This document shows positions 37,675-47,216 of a DNA stretch of 64,000 bases, in pieces. A program made the translations under genes and the position numbers. How positions within the stretch are numbered: the first letter of the stretch is position 1; each line of letters begins with the position of its first letter. The notes beneath the pieces were generated by a model. The model searched no databases and was not told where the DNA came from. It saw only the letters and a program-made list of their open reading frames with translations. Origin of the DNA: an uncultured Rubripirellula sp. (GTDB lineage: Bacteria; Planctomycetota; Planctomycetia; Pirellulales; Pirellulaceae); contig CALJHC010000021.1 in the NCBI GenBank assembly GCA_938075415.1, positions 100,219-164,218 on the forward strand, written 5' to 3'.

Positions 37675-40508
37675 TCCCTTTCAAGAGACATCACTTGCTT
37701 CCACACCAACGCAACTCTCCAAAAGCAACGGTGATCATGAGAGCCTGCTGTCAAACATTGGTCATCGCTTCTGTTGTGGGAATGTTGTCCCTGAATACAG
37801 AAACGGGGCGTGAATCAGATTTCCAGAACTCCTGCCAAGCACAGACCATCGGTGCGTTATCGTCCGGCACGGAGACCGAATCGGACTTCACTCAAGACCG
37901 TCACCGTGAGGCCGAGTCCAGTCTTTACACCCTTCCGGTCTACTCGGAAGCTCAAACACTTCGCAAAGATTCCACACTTCGAGCCGTTGCCTTTGGCGAT
38001 CAACAAACGGGGATCGCGTGCGGAGACCGCGGTGTCATCCTTCGCACTCAAGATTCAGGAGCGACCTGGGGCGAAATCGAATCACGATGCGACTGCATGC
38101 TATTGGATGTGGTCTGGATGAACCGTCAGCATGTGGTGATTGTCGGCGGATCCCTTGATCGAATTACGGGCCTCAGTCGCGGCATCGTGCTACGCAGTGA
38201 TGACGCCGGCGAAACTTGGAAGCAGTCAAACGATTCTGAGTTACCACGGTTGAACCAGCTAAGCTGGGATGGAGAAAAACTCGAAGCCAAGGGTGATTGG
38301 TCCAACTCATTACTGACCGACACATTTGCCTGCTACGATCGTGGACTCTCTTGGCATGCCGATAGCCGTAATTCAACACGCCGCATGGACGCTTCTTCGT
38401 CGATCTCCGAGAGGTCTGAATATTCGATTGAAGATCAAGTGCGTTGGCGTGTGGCAACGCAACAACTCATCACGGCGCGCGACGCCTGTCGAACCTCGCA
38501 GCATGGTCGTTGCCTGGTGGGTGACCATGGCGTCATCATCACCAGTAAAGACGACGGACAGACATGGCAATTCTCACGCGGTGAAAATCGAAAAACCGCG
38601 ATACTTTTTGTTACCCAAAGGCCCTCCTCCGCTCCTTGGTCTTTGGTTGGTCGAGAAGCCTTGGAATCGCGTCATCGAATCAATATTCTTTGCCAATTTG
38701 CAGATTCAAGTGAACGAGGCATGGACATCGATCCTTCTCGATCACTTTGGGAAACATCGCTCGCGTTACAAAACGCTCGGCAAGCTGCGATTGCTTCAGG
38801 TGCTGCCAGCTTCGATCTGCTCGAAAACTCACAGCAAGTGAGGGCGGAAACCGTTTCACAGCCTACTTCGAAACACTGGGAATCCGTGGCGAAGAGATGG
38901 ATTGCCGTCTGCCAACCCACGGTATTGGTTCTGGACGAATCACTCAATCCTTCTTTGAAAAGTGCTTTTCTGGCGTCAGGAGTTGCCAGCAGTGTTCAAC
39001 GTGTCATTGAATATTCATTTTCGCGAACCATGGACAGCAAGCGTCGTCAGGGATCGTTAATGCATCACGATGCACTCCTGTCCAAAACAGGCATCCTCGC
39101 AAGCGATTTGCAGGCGGATGCCTCGCACTGGATCGCTCCAACTCATCACCCAATCCGTTCAATTCAAACCATCACCCTTTATGACGTCGCCTCCAATCCC
39201 AGTTCAGGTGATTCCCTGATGAACGGAATTGCACCAAGAAATGGGGAAAAGCTATCGACGAAAGCACAACAAACATCAAGAAGAAAACTGCAGATGGCTC
39301 GTGCGAGGATCAACCGAGACACCCAAATCCGAAAACTAATCCAAAGCTCCAAAAACGAACAACACTTTTCCGATCTCTTTTCCCACCTAGTCGATTCAAC
39401 AAGCAAAGAAGATCAATTTCGATTGACTTGGGCAACGATCATTAAAACTTCACAGACAATTACGGACCAACGTCTCCTGAGGATTCACGAAGCAGCCTTG
39501 AAACAATGCGTTAAGCGATTCCCTGGTCAGTCGGCAAGTCACTGGGCGTCGCTTCGCCTTGATGTCATGCAAAACAGCAACGAATGGCGACGACTACGCA
39601 CGTTGATTCCAAAAGATTCACAACACAACAACAATCAATGGAACGCTGAAGAAGTAGTGGTTTCACCGTTCCAAAAACCAGAAAACAATGTTCAACAAGT
39701 GGCCGCAATTTCTCCCGTGGTCGTCCCACGCCTAGAAACAACTCGACCAACCGAGGCTCGCGCGAATCAAGGACAATTGACGGTGGACCTGCCTTGGGAA
39801 TTTCACCCGACCGTCCTTCTATCAAGAGAGGCTTCGCGTCTGCGAAGCGATGAGGGAGGCCTACAACCAGCAACGCAAACCTCTTCCAACCTAGTTCGCC
39901 TTGCTGAATCAGAGCACCCGTGGTCCGATCTTCTACGAATACAGGGACCGCGAACGCTTCATGCTGAAAAGTTCATCCATCCACCTCGTCTTGATGGACA
40001 ACTTAATGATGAATGTTGGCGAAATGCCAAATTCCTGCCGATGCACAGTCATTCCAACTCGCAGACCATGAGTGTTTGCCATGACGATGAGTATGTCTAT
40101 TTGGCGGCAAGAATCCCAAGAGCGGCAATCAGTATCGACACGACACAACCCGACACACCGTTGCTGCAGCGTGACCAAACGCTGAATGATGTTGATCGAC
40201 TCTGCATTCAAATTGATACCGATCGCGACCTAATGTCGACGATGCAATTACAGGTAACCTCATCTGGTCGAGTCAACGATACAATCGATGGTCATCCAAG
40301 CTGGCAACCAACTTGGTACCCTGCTATCTCGCTCACCGACCAATTGGTGACATTTGAGATCGCTATCTTACGCCGAGACATTACCGAACTGCCAATCACG
40401 GCCAGGGAAAGCTGGTTCCTCTCTGTGACACCCCTCTCCGCTGGCCAATTCATATCTGACCACGTCATTCCGGAACCGGAGCGTTGGCTTGGAGTTATTT
40501 TTGACTGA
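37671..40508 (+). CDS. Large secreted protein: BNR/Ycf48-like N-terminal part and CBM9-like C-terminal domain
   Basis: 945 residues if it starts at the ATG at 37671, which overlaps the crcB stop in an ATGA; the frame is open to 37578. A second possible start at 37737 (MRACCQTLVIASVVGM) begins with a likely signal peptide. The N-terminal third has repeats of the type ILRTQDSGATWGEI, IVLRSDDAGETWKQ and IITSKDDGQTWQFS, as in BNR/sialidase-like or photosystem assembly (Ycf48) proteins. A long middle part (about 300-700) is unassigned. The last about 180 residues show a CBM9-like beta-sandwich: KFIHPPRLDGQLNDECWRNAKFLPM, HDDEYVYLAARIP and LCIQIDTDRD. Planctomycetes have many such secreted sugar-related proteins. 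The link with a fluoride channel is unexplained. Confidence 0.72.
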   Translation: MIPFKRHHLLPHQRNSPKATVIMRACCQTLVIASVVGMLSLNTETGRESDFQNSCQAQTIGALSSGTETESDFTQDRHREAESSLYTLPVYSEAQTLRKDSTLRAVAFGDQQTGIACGDRGVILRTQDSGATWGEIESRCDCMLLDVVWMNRQHVVIVGGSLDRITGLSRGIVLRSDDAGETWKQSNDSELPRLNQLSWDGEKLEAKGDWSNSLLTDTFACYDRGLSWHADSRNSTRRMDASSSISERSEYSIEDQVRWRVATQQLITARDACRTSQHGRCLVGDHGVIITSKDDGQTWQFSRGENRKTAILFVTQRPSSAPWSLVGREALESRHRINILCQFADSSERGMDIDPSRSLWETSLALQNARQAAIASGAASFDLLENSQQVRAETVSQPTSKHWESVAKRWIAVCQPTVLVLDESLNPSLKSAFLASGVASSVQRVIEYSFSRTMDSKRRQGSLMHHDALLSKTGILASDLQADASHWIAPTHHPIRSIQTITLYDVASNPSSGDSLMNGIAPRNGEKLSTKAQQTSRRKLQMARARINRDTQIRKLIQSSKNEQHFSDLFSHLVDSTSKEDQFRLTWATIIKTSQTITDQRLLRIHEAALKQCVKRFPGQSASHWASLRLDVMQNSNEWRRLRTLIPKDSQHNNNQWNAEEVVVSPFQKPENNVQQVAAISPVVVPRLETTRPTEARANQGQLTVDLPWEFHPTVLLSREASRLRSDEGGLQPATQTSSNLVRLAESEHPWSDLLRIQGPRTLHAEKFIHPPRLDGQLNDECWRNAKFLPMHSHSNSQTMSVCHDDEYVYLAARIPRAAISIDTTQPDTPLLQRDQTLNDVDRLCIQIDTDRDLMSTMQLQVTSSGRVNDTIDGHPSWQPTWYPAISLTDQLVTFEIAILRRDITELPITARESWFLSVTPLSAGQFISDHVIPEPERWLGVIFD

Positions 40509-40674
40509 CTCTTCCAATCACCTCCTTGGCGATAACGTCCCCTGCCAAATTCGGCGATACTGCAGTCGCTGACCAAAGCGAGATCATCACCCCAATGAAG
40601 CAGAGTGCCAACAGGATCGCCTCAAGATACTTTGACACTCTCCCATTGCGAAACTAGAATCCTGTGACTTAGCA

Positions 40675-40745
40675 GCGGGTGTAGTTCAATGGTAGAACAT
40701 CAGCTTCCCAAGCTGAATACGAGGGTTCGATTCCCTTCACCCGCT
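40675..40745 (+). tRNA. tRNA-Gly (anticodon CCC)
   Basis: 71-nt cloverleaf. The acceptor pair is gcgggtg / cacccgc, the D arm is gttcaatggtagaac, and the anticodon stem tcagc / gctga encloses the loop ttcccaa, which gives anticodon CCC at 40707-40709. The T arm is agggttcgattccct. The discriminator base is T and CCA is not encoded. It reads GGG codons. Confidence 0.97.
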
Positions 40746-41208
40746 TTGGGCGGCAAACAAATCCGAAACCGACTTCCCATCGTTATGAGGCTGGGAGTCA
40801 CCGCATATCGGATCACCGCATGTTCAGTCACTGGACATCGCAAGCCAAACGCTGATCCACGGCGAGGACAGCTTGCCCATCATCACAGCATGAATCATTC
40901 ATCTCTCTTTTCGGGCAACGCAAGTAAAAACGGACCACTAAGCGGGTGCAAGACACGAAGTGTTGATTACCCCGTTTAGGTGAGTGGCCTGACTGGATCC
41001 AATGCCAGGATTGACTTTACCGACTCCGTGAATGACAGATATCTCTCAATGCGCGACCTCAGGTCCGCCTCTCCCGAGAGAGCATCGCCTCTGTTGAAAA
41101 GGATTTCTCAGGCAACTGCAATCGCCAGATTTCATCGCAAATCAAAAAAACACTTCAACGTTTAGGTGTCTGCAAAAACAACACCCCAACTGACAGATCA
41201 AGCAAACA
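40746..41208. other. Gap after tRNA-Gly
   Basis: About 460 bp between the tRNA and the stop of the DgcA-like gene (minus). No gene seen; a 61-codon frame (40980-41165) is not supported. No attachment-site or integrase remnant next to the tRNA was recognised. Confidence 0.45.
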
Positions 41209-42276
41209 CTACTGGCACGGCACCGACTGCGCGAGATCAACCATCACCAGTCCATTACCCGAAGCAGATGAAAATTCGCATCGACCGTTAATAACGCGAA
41301 CCCCTTGAGCAATGTCACCGGCTAACAGGTTTGCTCCATCAATATCAACATAGTCCAGCAACGGAAGCAGTTGTGCAATTGCGGAAATACCAACACTCGA
41401 TTCCGTCATACAACCGATCATTACCTTCATACCAAGGTCCTTTGCATTTTGAATCATCGCGATGGCGGGCGTCATGCCACCACATTTGACCAACTTGATA
41501 TTCACGCCGTGAAAGCAATTGAAGCAACGCTGAACATCCGATGGAACTTGGCACGACTCGTCAGCGATCACCGGAAGTGCAGATTCCTGAAAAACACGTT
41601 TCGAGCCCTCAATATCTGATGCCGGTAATGGCTGTTCAATGAACTCCACACCTAGATCGGCTAGAACCTTGGAATTTGAAATTGCCGTTTCGGCCGTCCA
41701 TCCGCAGTTTGCATCAACGCGGAAAACCGAATCGGAATGTTTTCGCAGTTCAGTAACTATCTCCAAATCCTGCTGGGTTCCCAATTTGATTTTATAAATT
41801 GGCCAATCGGGCTCCTCGTTTAATTTTGAAACCATTTTTTCGATCGAATCAATTCCGATCGTAAAACTAGAGAGTGGTTCTGCACCGAAGGAGAAACCAA
41901 GCATTTCATGAGTTGGTCGTTGAGCCTGCTTTCCCCAAAGATCGTGAACAGCTTGATCAATGGCGCATAACGCAAAAGCTTCACCTTTCAATTTGCCAGC
42001 AATCTCGTTCCAAAAATCCGATGGGTGTTGCCAGTCCAGCGACTCCACTACCTCTCGAACCCCGTTGACCGCGTTGTAAATCCGCGACAAGGACATGCCG
42101 TAATACGGCACCGCAACTGCCTCGCCGAAACCACGAACACGTCCATCACTCAACTCAACAACCAGCGACTCCTGCACCGAGTGAGTGCGCCGGGAAATGC
42201 CAAAAGCGTGCTTAAGGGGTAGTTCAAATGCATGCAATCGCAAATTCAATTTCTTGTCATTCATTTGATTGCTCAT
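41209..42276 (-). CDS. DgcA-like / dipeptide epimerase-type enolase-superfamily enzyme
   Basis: 355-residue member of the enolase superfamily, close to L-Ala-D/L-Glu epimerases. The first half is the capping domain. The barrel part has the acid/base lysines in YKIKLGTQQD (Lys162, Lys164), metal ligands Asp188 in FRVDANCGWT, Glu214 in IEQPLPASD and Asp239 in VIADESC, and the second base in NIKLVKCGGMTPA (about Lys261). The neighbour DUF1611 protein together with this type of racemase is the known DgcN-DgcA pair, in which DgcA racemises N-acetyl-D-glutamate. The stop of the DUF1611 gene overlaps its ATG by 4 bp (ATGA). Either N-acetyl-D-Glu racemase or dipeptide epimerase is possible; the neighbour favours the first. 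Confidence 0.83.
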   Translation of the reverse strand: MSNQMNDKKLNLRLHAFELPLKHAFGISRRTHSVQESLVVELSDGRVRGFGEAVAVPYYGMSLSRIYNAVNGVREVVESLDWQHPSDFWNEIAGKLKGEAFALCAIDQAVHDLWGKQAQRPTHEMLGFSFGAEPLSSFTIGIDSIEKMVSKLNEEPDWPIYKIKLGTQQDLEIVTELRKHSDSVFRVDANCGWTAETAISNSKVLADLGVEFIEQPLPASDIEGSKRVFQESALPVIADESCQVPSDVQRCFNCFHGVNIKLVKCGGMTPAIAMIQNAKDLGMKVMIGCMTESSVGISAIAQLLPLLDYVDIDGANLLAGDIAQGVRVINGRCEFSSASGNGLVMVDLAQSVPCQ

Positions 42277-43415
42277 CCACCAGTGTTACTTATGTCCTGA
42301 TCCGACCTACCCGCTCGCCGAGCTTGGTCAAATTCCAGAATCGCATCAACGAGATCTTGCGGTCCATGTCGAATCACATCGCAAACGGGCAAACCGATTT
42401 CCCGTTGAACACGGGATCTTTCTTCCTCCGCTTCATTCTCGCGAAGCAAACGACTATTCATGGCAACGCCCACCACGACTGACGGACCCGAAAAACTCGC
42501 CATCGTCTCATAGACTTGCCTTAGATGGCGAAGATTCGGCAATGGCAGATGGTCTAGACCGTTGTATGCCTGCCGACCGGCCTCATAGCACAGCACCAAT
42601 GCATGCGGGACGCATCCGTGAAGCAACCCGAGAGTGACTGCGCTGTACCGTGGATGCCCTAAGCTTCCCTGCCCCTCAACGACTAAAATGTCGTGATGTT
42701 GATGTGACAAAATCATCTTCTCGACAGAACCACTCACAAAGTCTGAGACGACGCTATCCACTGGACAACCGTCACCTTCCACCAAAATCCCTGTCTGGCC
42801 AGTCGCGATGAACTTGGTTGACCTGCCTTTGAGGTTCAAAGCCTTGGTCAACTCGACGGCCACCAGCATTTTGCCCACCCCACAATCTTGCCCCACCGTG
42901 TGAACACGCAAGCATTGATCACGAATTCCCTGGCGGCTAGCGACTTCCCTTTCATCGTTACGACGAACATCGACTAATTCAGCACCGCTAACCTTCGCAG
43001 CCTCGACGAATTCACTGTCATCAATCAGGTAGTCATGCAGGCCCGAATAAATCGACATTCCTCGACCAATGGCATCGAGGACAATGGGTCGCCATTGAAC
43101 AGGTATCTTACCACCGGGAGGAGCAATACCGATCACAAGTGATGCAGCATTGGAAACTTCATCGATAGACCCGACGACCGGAATGCTTCCGCCAACTCCC
43201 AATAACTGATCAGCTGTTTTGACATTGGCTTGTCGATCAAGAACGGCAAGCACTTCATCACTGCAATACCGAAGCAGGCAACTCGCAGTCTTCGCAGTCA
43301 CCGGATTCGCAAACCCATCGGTCAGAACAATGATGTTTCGGTTACGTTTTCCATCCTTTGATTCCATTAAAATGGAATCACCGTGATCCGATTCATTCAT
43401 CTGCTGGTTACTCAC
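42273..43415 (-). CDS. DUF1611 protein, DgcN-like (probable D-glutamate N-acetyltransferase)
   Basis: 380 residues. The P-loop-like VHTVGQDCGVGKMLVAVELTKAL near 171-193 has the family's GxDCxVGK signature, and the N-terminal SLVIGIAPPGGKIPVQWRPIVLDAIGRGMSIYSGLHDYL is typical of DUF1611. The C-terminal half holds VVEGQGSLGHPRYSAVTLGLLHGCVPHALVLCYEAGR. DUF1611 proteins of the DgcN type acetylate D-glutamate to feed the racemase DgcA. The start is a GTG overlapping the stop of the MutS-like gene by 8 bp (ATG at 43400 is another choice), and its end overlaps dgcA by 4 bp. The function is inferred from the pair and not certain. Confidence 0.8.
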   Translation of the reverse strand: MSNQQMNESDHGDSILMESKDGKRNRNIIVLTDGFANPVTAKTASCLLRYCSDEVLAVLDRQANVKTADQLLGVGGSIPVVGSIDEVSNAASLVIGIAPPGGKIPVQWRPIVLDAIGRGMSIYSGLHDYLIDDSEFVEAAKVSGAELVDVRRNDEREVASRQGIRDQCLRVHTVGQDCGVGKMLVAVELTKALNLKGRSTKFIATGQTGILVEGDGCPVDSVVSDFVSGSVEKMILSHQHHDILVVEGQGSLGHPRYSAVTLGLLHGCVPHALVLCYEAGRQAYNGLDHLPLPNLRHLRQVYETMASFSGPSVVVGVAMNSRLLRENEAEEERSRVQREIGLPVCDVIRHGPQDLVDAILEFDQARRAGRSDQDISNTGG

Positions 43416-45372
43416 TTTTCTTCATCTCACCAAGGCCGACCATCTGCAATAAACGCAACGCGTTGGTCGTCGGTGACACACCTTCTCGCATTTGATAGTC
43501 AAAGGTCATCTGTTCATTACCTTTGGCATCTGGCCTGATGGTCTCGCGAAAATGAACAACATGGGAGACCGACATCAACTCCGGCTCGTCAGCCAATTCA
43601 AGATCATGTGTGCTAATGGCACCAATCGCACCAAAATTCATGAGATGTTGCAATACTTGGACTACTGCTATTTGACGCTCTCGGCTGTTCGTCCCTTGCA
43701 AAATTTCATCGAGAAGAAATAAACAAAACCGATCCTTTTTGGCAGCCATCTCCCGAGCGTGATCAACCACACTTTTCAAACGCTTCAACTCAGCCATATA
43801 AAAAGAAACGCCTTGGCTGATGTCATCGCTAACTCGAATACTCGTGGCCAGCTCCAGAGACGGCAAATTGAAGTAATTCGCGCACAAGGGTGCTCCAACC
43901 GCCGCCAATGAGGCATTGAGCCCAATACTTCGCAACATGGTGCTCTTTCCCGACATGTTGCTACCGGTGACAAGCAGGATCGATCCTTGGGGTCCAACGG
44001 TGACGTCATTGCAGACCCGATCTGCATCACTCAACAACGGATGCCCGACGCCGCGTCCTTTGAGTTCCACGTTCACGGATGACTCAACCCATGTTGGTTC
44101 ACACCAAGAAGGATACTCATCCCGTAATGCAGCCACGGACATCAAGGCTTCCAGTTCACCGAGTGAATGGAACCATGCCTCCACACGCGGACCATACTTT
44201 TCCTGCCATCGCTCCAATCGATTCAGAACTCGGATGTCCCACAGAACGAGACATTGCAATGGCAAGTAAATAAGAAAAGTACCAGCTGACTGCCGAAGGC
44301 CTCCAGCCCATGCAAGTTTCTGCAAGTCAGCCATCCCATTGGCCGCTGATAACTCATCATCAAGCATTACCGAGCGTAAGCGAGACAACAGATCGTCACC
44401 ATCATCCTGACTTGTGGAACGAAGGAGGTCAGCAGCGTTGAAAATTTCCTGATAGTCATTCACCGAGCGCCGACTGGACATCGCAATTGTAAAAACCCGG
44501 TGAGCCGGACCAAGCATCAGCGTGGTGATCGTCAAATTGATCACCACCAATGCCCCCAAACCCATCAAGGCAATTCGAAAAACAAGGGAAGGCGTCAACG
44601 AGATCATGGAAGTGATCGCGAGAGAAAAGAAAACCGCCGTCAGCAAGGTTGAAAGAGCCGACCAATGAGCCAGCCACATCCTGTCGGACAACCAACGACC
44701 TCCCATCGCCCACTGCACAAATTGCTCGGGGCTCCCCGAACACTCGCTGACTTGTCTGGATAACGTGTAAAACCGAAGGCGTTCATCACGCTTTGGTGCG
44801 AGTGACTTTGCAGCCTTGGCACGCTGCTTGGCAAGATTGGATTCAACGGGCCCGGCCAACCAACTCGCCAAGGTGCGAATTCCGGGCTCGGTATAAGTCA
44901 TCGAAACAAAATGAAACAAGGATGCCTTACCAAGCAAATCCAGGTCACCAGCCACTTCCCGTTGATGCTGGGGCAAAGGTACTCGTGACAAGGACTCCGT
45001 TAGTCGCTTGGAATCCAAAAACTTCCAGTCTCGCTTCAACCTGGCAATCAACCGCTTGATCACCGCGACCTTCTTTTGATGCTGCACCAGCTCATCACGA
45101 AGTGGCTCGTTAACGGTCACCGTGATAAGGAAAGCAATCATCGATCCCCAGGCAAGCCAAGATGCTGCCGCGGCATCGCTCCACAAAGCGGCGATGCTGA
45201 AGAAAACAAGGAAAGATAAAAACAAACCAAGCCGAATGTGCCCAAACAGCTGATCCTTACGTCGAAGCAAATCTTGACGTTGGGAATTGTCACTCAGGTG
45301 CTGTTGGTACCGAACAATTGCGTCATCGCATCCATGCAGCGTTTTTTGGGAACGCCCGATTCCATTTTCCAT
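43408..45372 (-). CDS. Membrane-anchored MutS-family ATPase
   Basis: 654 residues with the MutS ATPase core but lacking the DNA-binding N-terminal domains of MutS. Membrane segments lie at about 46-63, 68-88, 237-256 and 262-289. The ATPase is at the C-terminus: Walker A GSNMSGKSTML at 470-480, LLDEILQGTN at 554-562 with the Walker B Asp-Glu, and STHDLELA near 587. A central helical lever region (about 300-420) resembles MutS domain III. Such membrane MutS-like proteins occur mainly in Bacteroidetes and related groups with unknown function. The gene overlaps its upstream neighbour's stop by one base (TAATG) and its downstream neighbour's start by 8 bp, so it is tightly bound to the D-glutamate-type genes. 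Confidence 0.83.
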   Translation of the reverse strand: MENGIGRSQKTLHGCDDAIVRYQQHLSDNSQRQDLLRRKDQLFGHIRLGLFLSFLVFFSIAALWSDAAAASWLAWGSMIAFLITVTVNEPLRDELVQHQKKVAVIKRLIARLKRDWKFLDSKRLTESLSRVPLPQHQREVAGDLDLLGKASLFHFVSMTYTEPGIRTLASWLAGPVESNLAKQRAKAAKSLAPKRDERLRFYTLSRQVSECSGSPEQFVQWAMGGRWLSDRMWLAHWSALSTLLTAVFFSLAITSMISLTPSLVFRIALMGLGALVVINLTITTLMLGPAHRVFTIAMSSRRSVNDYQEIFNAADLLRSTSQDDGDDLLSRLRSVMLDDELSAANGMADLQKLAWAGGLRQSAGTFLIYLPLQCLVLWDIRVLNRLERWQEKYGPRVEAWFHSLGELEALMSVAALRDEYPSWCEPTWVESSVNVELKGRGVGHPLLSDADRVCNDVTVGPQGSILLVTGSNMSGKSTMLRSIGLNASLAAVGAPLCANYFNLPSLELATSIRVSDDISQGVSFYMAELKRLKSVVDHAREMAAKKDRFCLFLLDEILQGTNSRERQIAVVQVLQHLMNFGAIGAISTHDLELADEPELMSVSHVVHFRETIRPDAKGNEQMTFDYQMREGVSPTTNALRLLQMVGLGEMKKSE

Positions 45373-47216
45373 TACGCAGGCTCAATTTCTACTTCTTGAA
45401 GTGGAATCGTTGGGTACTGCCCAACCACCACCTTCGTCGCAATTCGGTCTTGTAAATTTGGTCGAAAAATGACCAGCAACAACAATGGCATGAACCAAGC
45501 GATATACAAACCGCCTCCGTAGCCATGCCAAAATTGGGCGGCGACCATGAGTGCCGCAGATGAACTCATTAAAGTGCCGAGGTTTTTCCTAGCCGGCCAA
45601 ATTGCAAAGAACGCAGACAGAATCGCAAAGGCCACAATGACGGGTAATCGCCAAATTGGATTCCATCCCAAAGCCCAAATGCCACGAAATTCCTGAGGGT
45701 CCCGGTTGGGTTTCAGAAGCCCGAACATCCTTTGCAAGTGATCCGTTAACGATGCGGTGTTATCAAATGACAGAGCAATCATCAGCAGAAACAACATTGC
45801 AAAAACGCCCAGCGCGAATTTCCTGGCACCCCGCTTCCAGTAAAAGCTGATCCACAACGGCAAGAGAAATAACGGGTAATAAACCAATCCACCCGCCAAG
45901 CCAAGAAATAAACCAGATAACAATGGACGACGGTAGCACAAGATCGCCCACAGAAGTGAAGCCGCTGGCAACGCATGATCCACCCGCCCGGTCATCTGCG
46001 CAGTGTACGGAAGAAGGAGGTACAAAAGCGCACAACCGACTCCCGCTCGAACATTCGCAAAATGTCGACTGCCGATAAACACGATCCCCACAACAATCAA
46101 AAATTGCGCGAGGATTGCCAGTGACTTTGCAGTCTTTGCCAGACGAATCTGCTGAGGCACCAATTCTGATACGCTCGGCGGACCCGCGCCGCCGAGCTGA
46201 TCCGTGATCGGTCGGGTTGGGATCGCAGGCAAGAGATTCATCATGGCATAGCCAGGTCCCAACTCGGGACCTTGCTCCACCTGAACGCGAGGACTGCTGG
46301 TGACAACATTTGCCATCATGAAGATGAACAATGATATCCCTATAAAATAGAGCCCTCCAGTTGTTAAATTCGGATCCAAGAGGGGACGTCGCACCATCAA
46401 TGGATCGATCATTAAACGTATCAACAGCAACGACTCGATTACGAAAAGATAAATAAACCCCCAACGCTGCAACTCTCTTGGATCAGAAGGCCCTCTCAGT
46501 GTGCGTCCCAACGCCGACTCCGGTTCATTCATCTGACTCCCTCGATACGAGGCGTCAGCCGCAGGAAGACTATTAACACCTGTTTGGTCGGCTCCGGTTT
46601 TAAGATCGGCACCAACGCCATTGACACCCAACGGTTCGCCTTGGTCTGTCGATTCAACGGATAACTGTGCAATCCGCACCGCAGAACCGTTTAAGGCATC
46701 ATCCGAAGAGGCATCCTTAATTCGGGTCACTGACTCATCTTGTCCATCAATCGCCTGTGAGACAAAACCCACCAGCGATCCACCAACCGCTTTACTCATC
46801 TCCAGAAATGAACTCCTTACCACACCATCGGAATCATCTTGGGTTGACGAGGAATCACCTTCGATTGATCGAATCACACCACTGTCACGGGGGACTGGAT
46901 CGCTGGGGACTGGATCACGGGGGACTGGATCACTGGGGTCTGGATCACTGGGGTCCGGCCGCATGGTGGCGTCCGACGCATCATTTTGCTGCGAGGTCAT
47001 TTCTGACTGGACGGTTTCGGAGTGAACCAATTGGCGCCGTCGGCCCTCGTAGACCATGAGCAAACCGGGCGAGAGCATGATCAACAGCGCGATGTCAAGA
47101 TTGCGAATCGACCAGAAACGATGAAAGACAAAGAACAATCCAATCGTCAAGAACGACGAAAGGTAAACCCACGTCGTTGGATCAGGTCGTCTGTAATAGA
47201 GAAGAATTTCACTCAT
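45372..47216 (-). CDS. Polytopic membrane protein, GT-C-glycosyltransferase-like
   Basis: 614 residues with about ten hydrophobic segments. After an N-terminal pair of helices (about 15-55), a hydrophilic linker of about 190 residues (60-250) contains an imperfect PSDPVPRD-type repeat (residues 87-111) and Asp/Ser-rich runs. The rest is membrane helices, with ALLYLLLPYTAQMTGRVDHALPAASLLWAILCYRRPLLSGLFLGLAGGLVYYPLFLLPLW, which resembles GT-C mannosyltransferase-like proteins (many polar loops after helices and a YYP motif). I give no specific function. It heads an operon whose next gene overlaps by one base; a possible small upstream frame overlaps its start by 4 bp. Confidence 0.7.
   Translation of the reverse strand: MSEILLYYRRPDPTTWVYLSSFLTIGLFFVFHRFWSIRNLDIALLIMLSPGLLMVYEGRRRQLVHSETVQSEMTSQQNDASDATMRPDPSDPDPSDPVPRDPVPSDPVPRDSGVIRSIEGDSSSTQDDSDGVVRSSFLEMSKAVGGSLVGFVSQAIDGQDESVTRIKDASSDDALNGSAVRIAQLSVESTDQGEPLGVNGVGADLKTGADQTGVNSLPAADASYRGSQMNEPESALGRTLRGPSDPRELQRWGFIYLFVIESLLLIRLMIDPLMVRRPLLDPNLTTGGLYFIGISLFIFMMANVVTSSPRVQVEQGPELGPGYAMMNLLPAIPTRPITDQLGGAGPPSVSELVPQQIRLAKTAKSLAILAQFLIVVGIVFIGSRHFANVRAGVGCALLYLLLPYTAQMTGRVDHALPAASLLWAILCYRRPLLSGLFLGLAGGLVYYPLFLLPLWISFYWKRGARKFALGVFAMLFLLMIALSFDNTASLTDHLQRMFGLLKPNRDPQEFRGIWALGWNPIWRLPVIVAFAILSAFFAIWPARKNLGTLMSSSAALMVAAQFWHGYGGGLYIAWFMPLLLLVIFRPNLQDRIATKVVVGQYPTIPLQEVEIEPA
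46890..46949. repeat. 15-bp tandem repeat in membrane protein gene
   Basis: Four units of 15 bp (consensus ggggactggatcact on the plus strand), followed by a partial copy. Because the unit is a multiple of three it keeps the frame and codes a PSDPV(P)RD-like repeat in the hydrophilic linker. The core ggggactg is shared with the 33-bp array near 53.5 kb. Confidence 0.9.

Noticed and set aside
40675..41208. An integration site at tRNA-Gly
   Set aside because: No repeat of the tRNA 3' end and no integrase or transposase gene is seen nearby.
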